This document shows, piece after piece, positions 63,851 through 64,000 of a stretch of 64,000 nucleotides of DNA. Numbering within the stretch: position 1 is the first letter of the stretch; the number at the start of each line of letters is the position of its first letter. The position numbers were made by a program, and so were the translations under genes. The notes under the pieces were generated by a model, which saw only the letters and a list, made by a program, of their open reading frames with translations, did not search any database and was not told the DNA's origin. Source of the DNA: Brevibacterium sp. UMB1308A (GTDB lineage: Bacteria > Actinomycetota > Actinomycetes > Actinomycetales > Brevibacteriaceae); assembly GCF_030230605.1 (NCBI RefSeq), contig NZ_JASPDO010000004.1, forward strand, positions 62,001 to 126,000, written 5' to 3'.

Positions 63851-64000
63851 ATGGTCGTCGGCCCACCTGCAAGAACGAATAGCAAGCGGTATCGTCTACA
63901 GGTAGAGGTGCTACCCGCATCATTTGTCGAGACCCCGCGTCTATTCTTGCGCGCGAGATCCCGACTGGTTCACCCCCTCTACGGACGCCAGCCGGGTAGC
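63851..64000 (+). CDS. Hypothetical protein, partial
   Basis: ATG at 63851 behind AGGAG six bases upstream opens a frame with no stop to the window end (50 codons; MVVGPPARTNSKRYRLQVEV, then basic residues). I do not recognise it. It lies just outside the IS and could read from its outward -35. Confidence 0.35.
   Translation, partial: MVVGPPARTNSKRYRLQVEVLPASFVETPRLFLRARSRLVHPLYGRQPGS

Noticed and set aside
1..64000. CRISPR array, tRNA or rRNA genes
   Set aside because: I found no regularly spaced repeats and no cloverleaf or rRNA-like sequence; a covariance-model scan would be needed to exclude a tRNA formally.

Overview
The window looks like the chromosome of a high-G+C Gram-positive bacterium (an actinobacterium, Micrococcales-like; I cannot name the species). 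The reasons are the G+C content (about 58% by eye), the many GTG and some TTG starts, and the conserved actinobacterial gene order hrcA-dnaJ-rsmE-phoH-ybeY-hlyC-era with lepA, hemW, rpsT, holA, comEC and comEA nearby. I see no rRNA, tRNA or CRISPR array. No gene-free stretch longer than about 300 bases exists.

Region 1-27 kb is mostly minus-strand housekeeping: a partial PPK2 kinase, zapE, era, a CBS/HlyC transporter, ybeY, phoH, rsmE, dnaJ and hrcA (with a CIRCE operator), then hemW, lepA, rpsT, holA, comEC/comEA, a DegV protein, UDP-glucose dehydrogenase, a fluoride-channel pair, nadE and leuS. A PemK/MazF-type protein and two proteins of unknown function lie among them. Region 27-45 kb has an acyl-CoA synthetase, a second PPK2, a BrkB-type membrane protein, gap, glpK with a two-component system, dnaG, dgt, dusB, an ABC-2 exporter with its own two-component system, and a lactate permease. 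Region 45-53 kb has a gluABCD-type glutamate importer, a YibE/F protein, glyS, a DEAD-box helicase and an ABC exporter gene.

At about 53.84 kb the native backbone stops. The ABC exporter gene is cut at the end of its membrane domain and fused in frame to the tail of an McrC-like restriction subunit. A convergent N4-cytosine-type methyltransferase and its small HTH controller follow (lower G+C, with two operator-like dyads), then a gene remnant. From 55.75 to 62.26 kb lies a four-gene operon: an ECF S component, a fused EcfA-EcfA'-EcfT protein, and two exporter-fold ABC proteins resembling IrtA/IrtB or YbtP/YbtQ. It sits behind a near-perfect DtxR/IdeR iron box, so it is probably an iron-regulated siderophore or heme importer. 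The promoter -35 hexamer of this operon lies in a 16-bp sequence identical to the right end of the degenerate IS256-family element at 62.42-63.81 kb, so the module looks like IS-delivered cargo.

The most unusual signal is a dispersed decamer, CCGAGGTCGT. It occurs at least 19 times in the first 53.1 kb on both strands, read in all six translation phases, against well under one expected by base composition. It is absent from the last 10 kb. It behaves like a DNA-level signal of the uptake-sequence, Chi or segregation-motif kind, not like a protein-coding constraint, and it occurs in a genome that encodes ComEC and ComEA.
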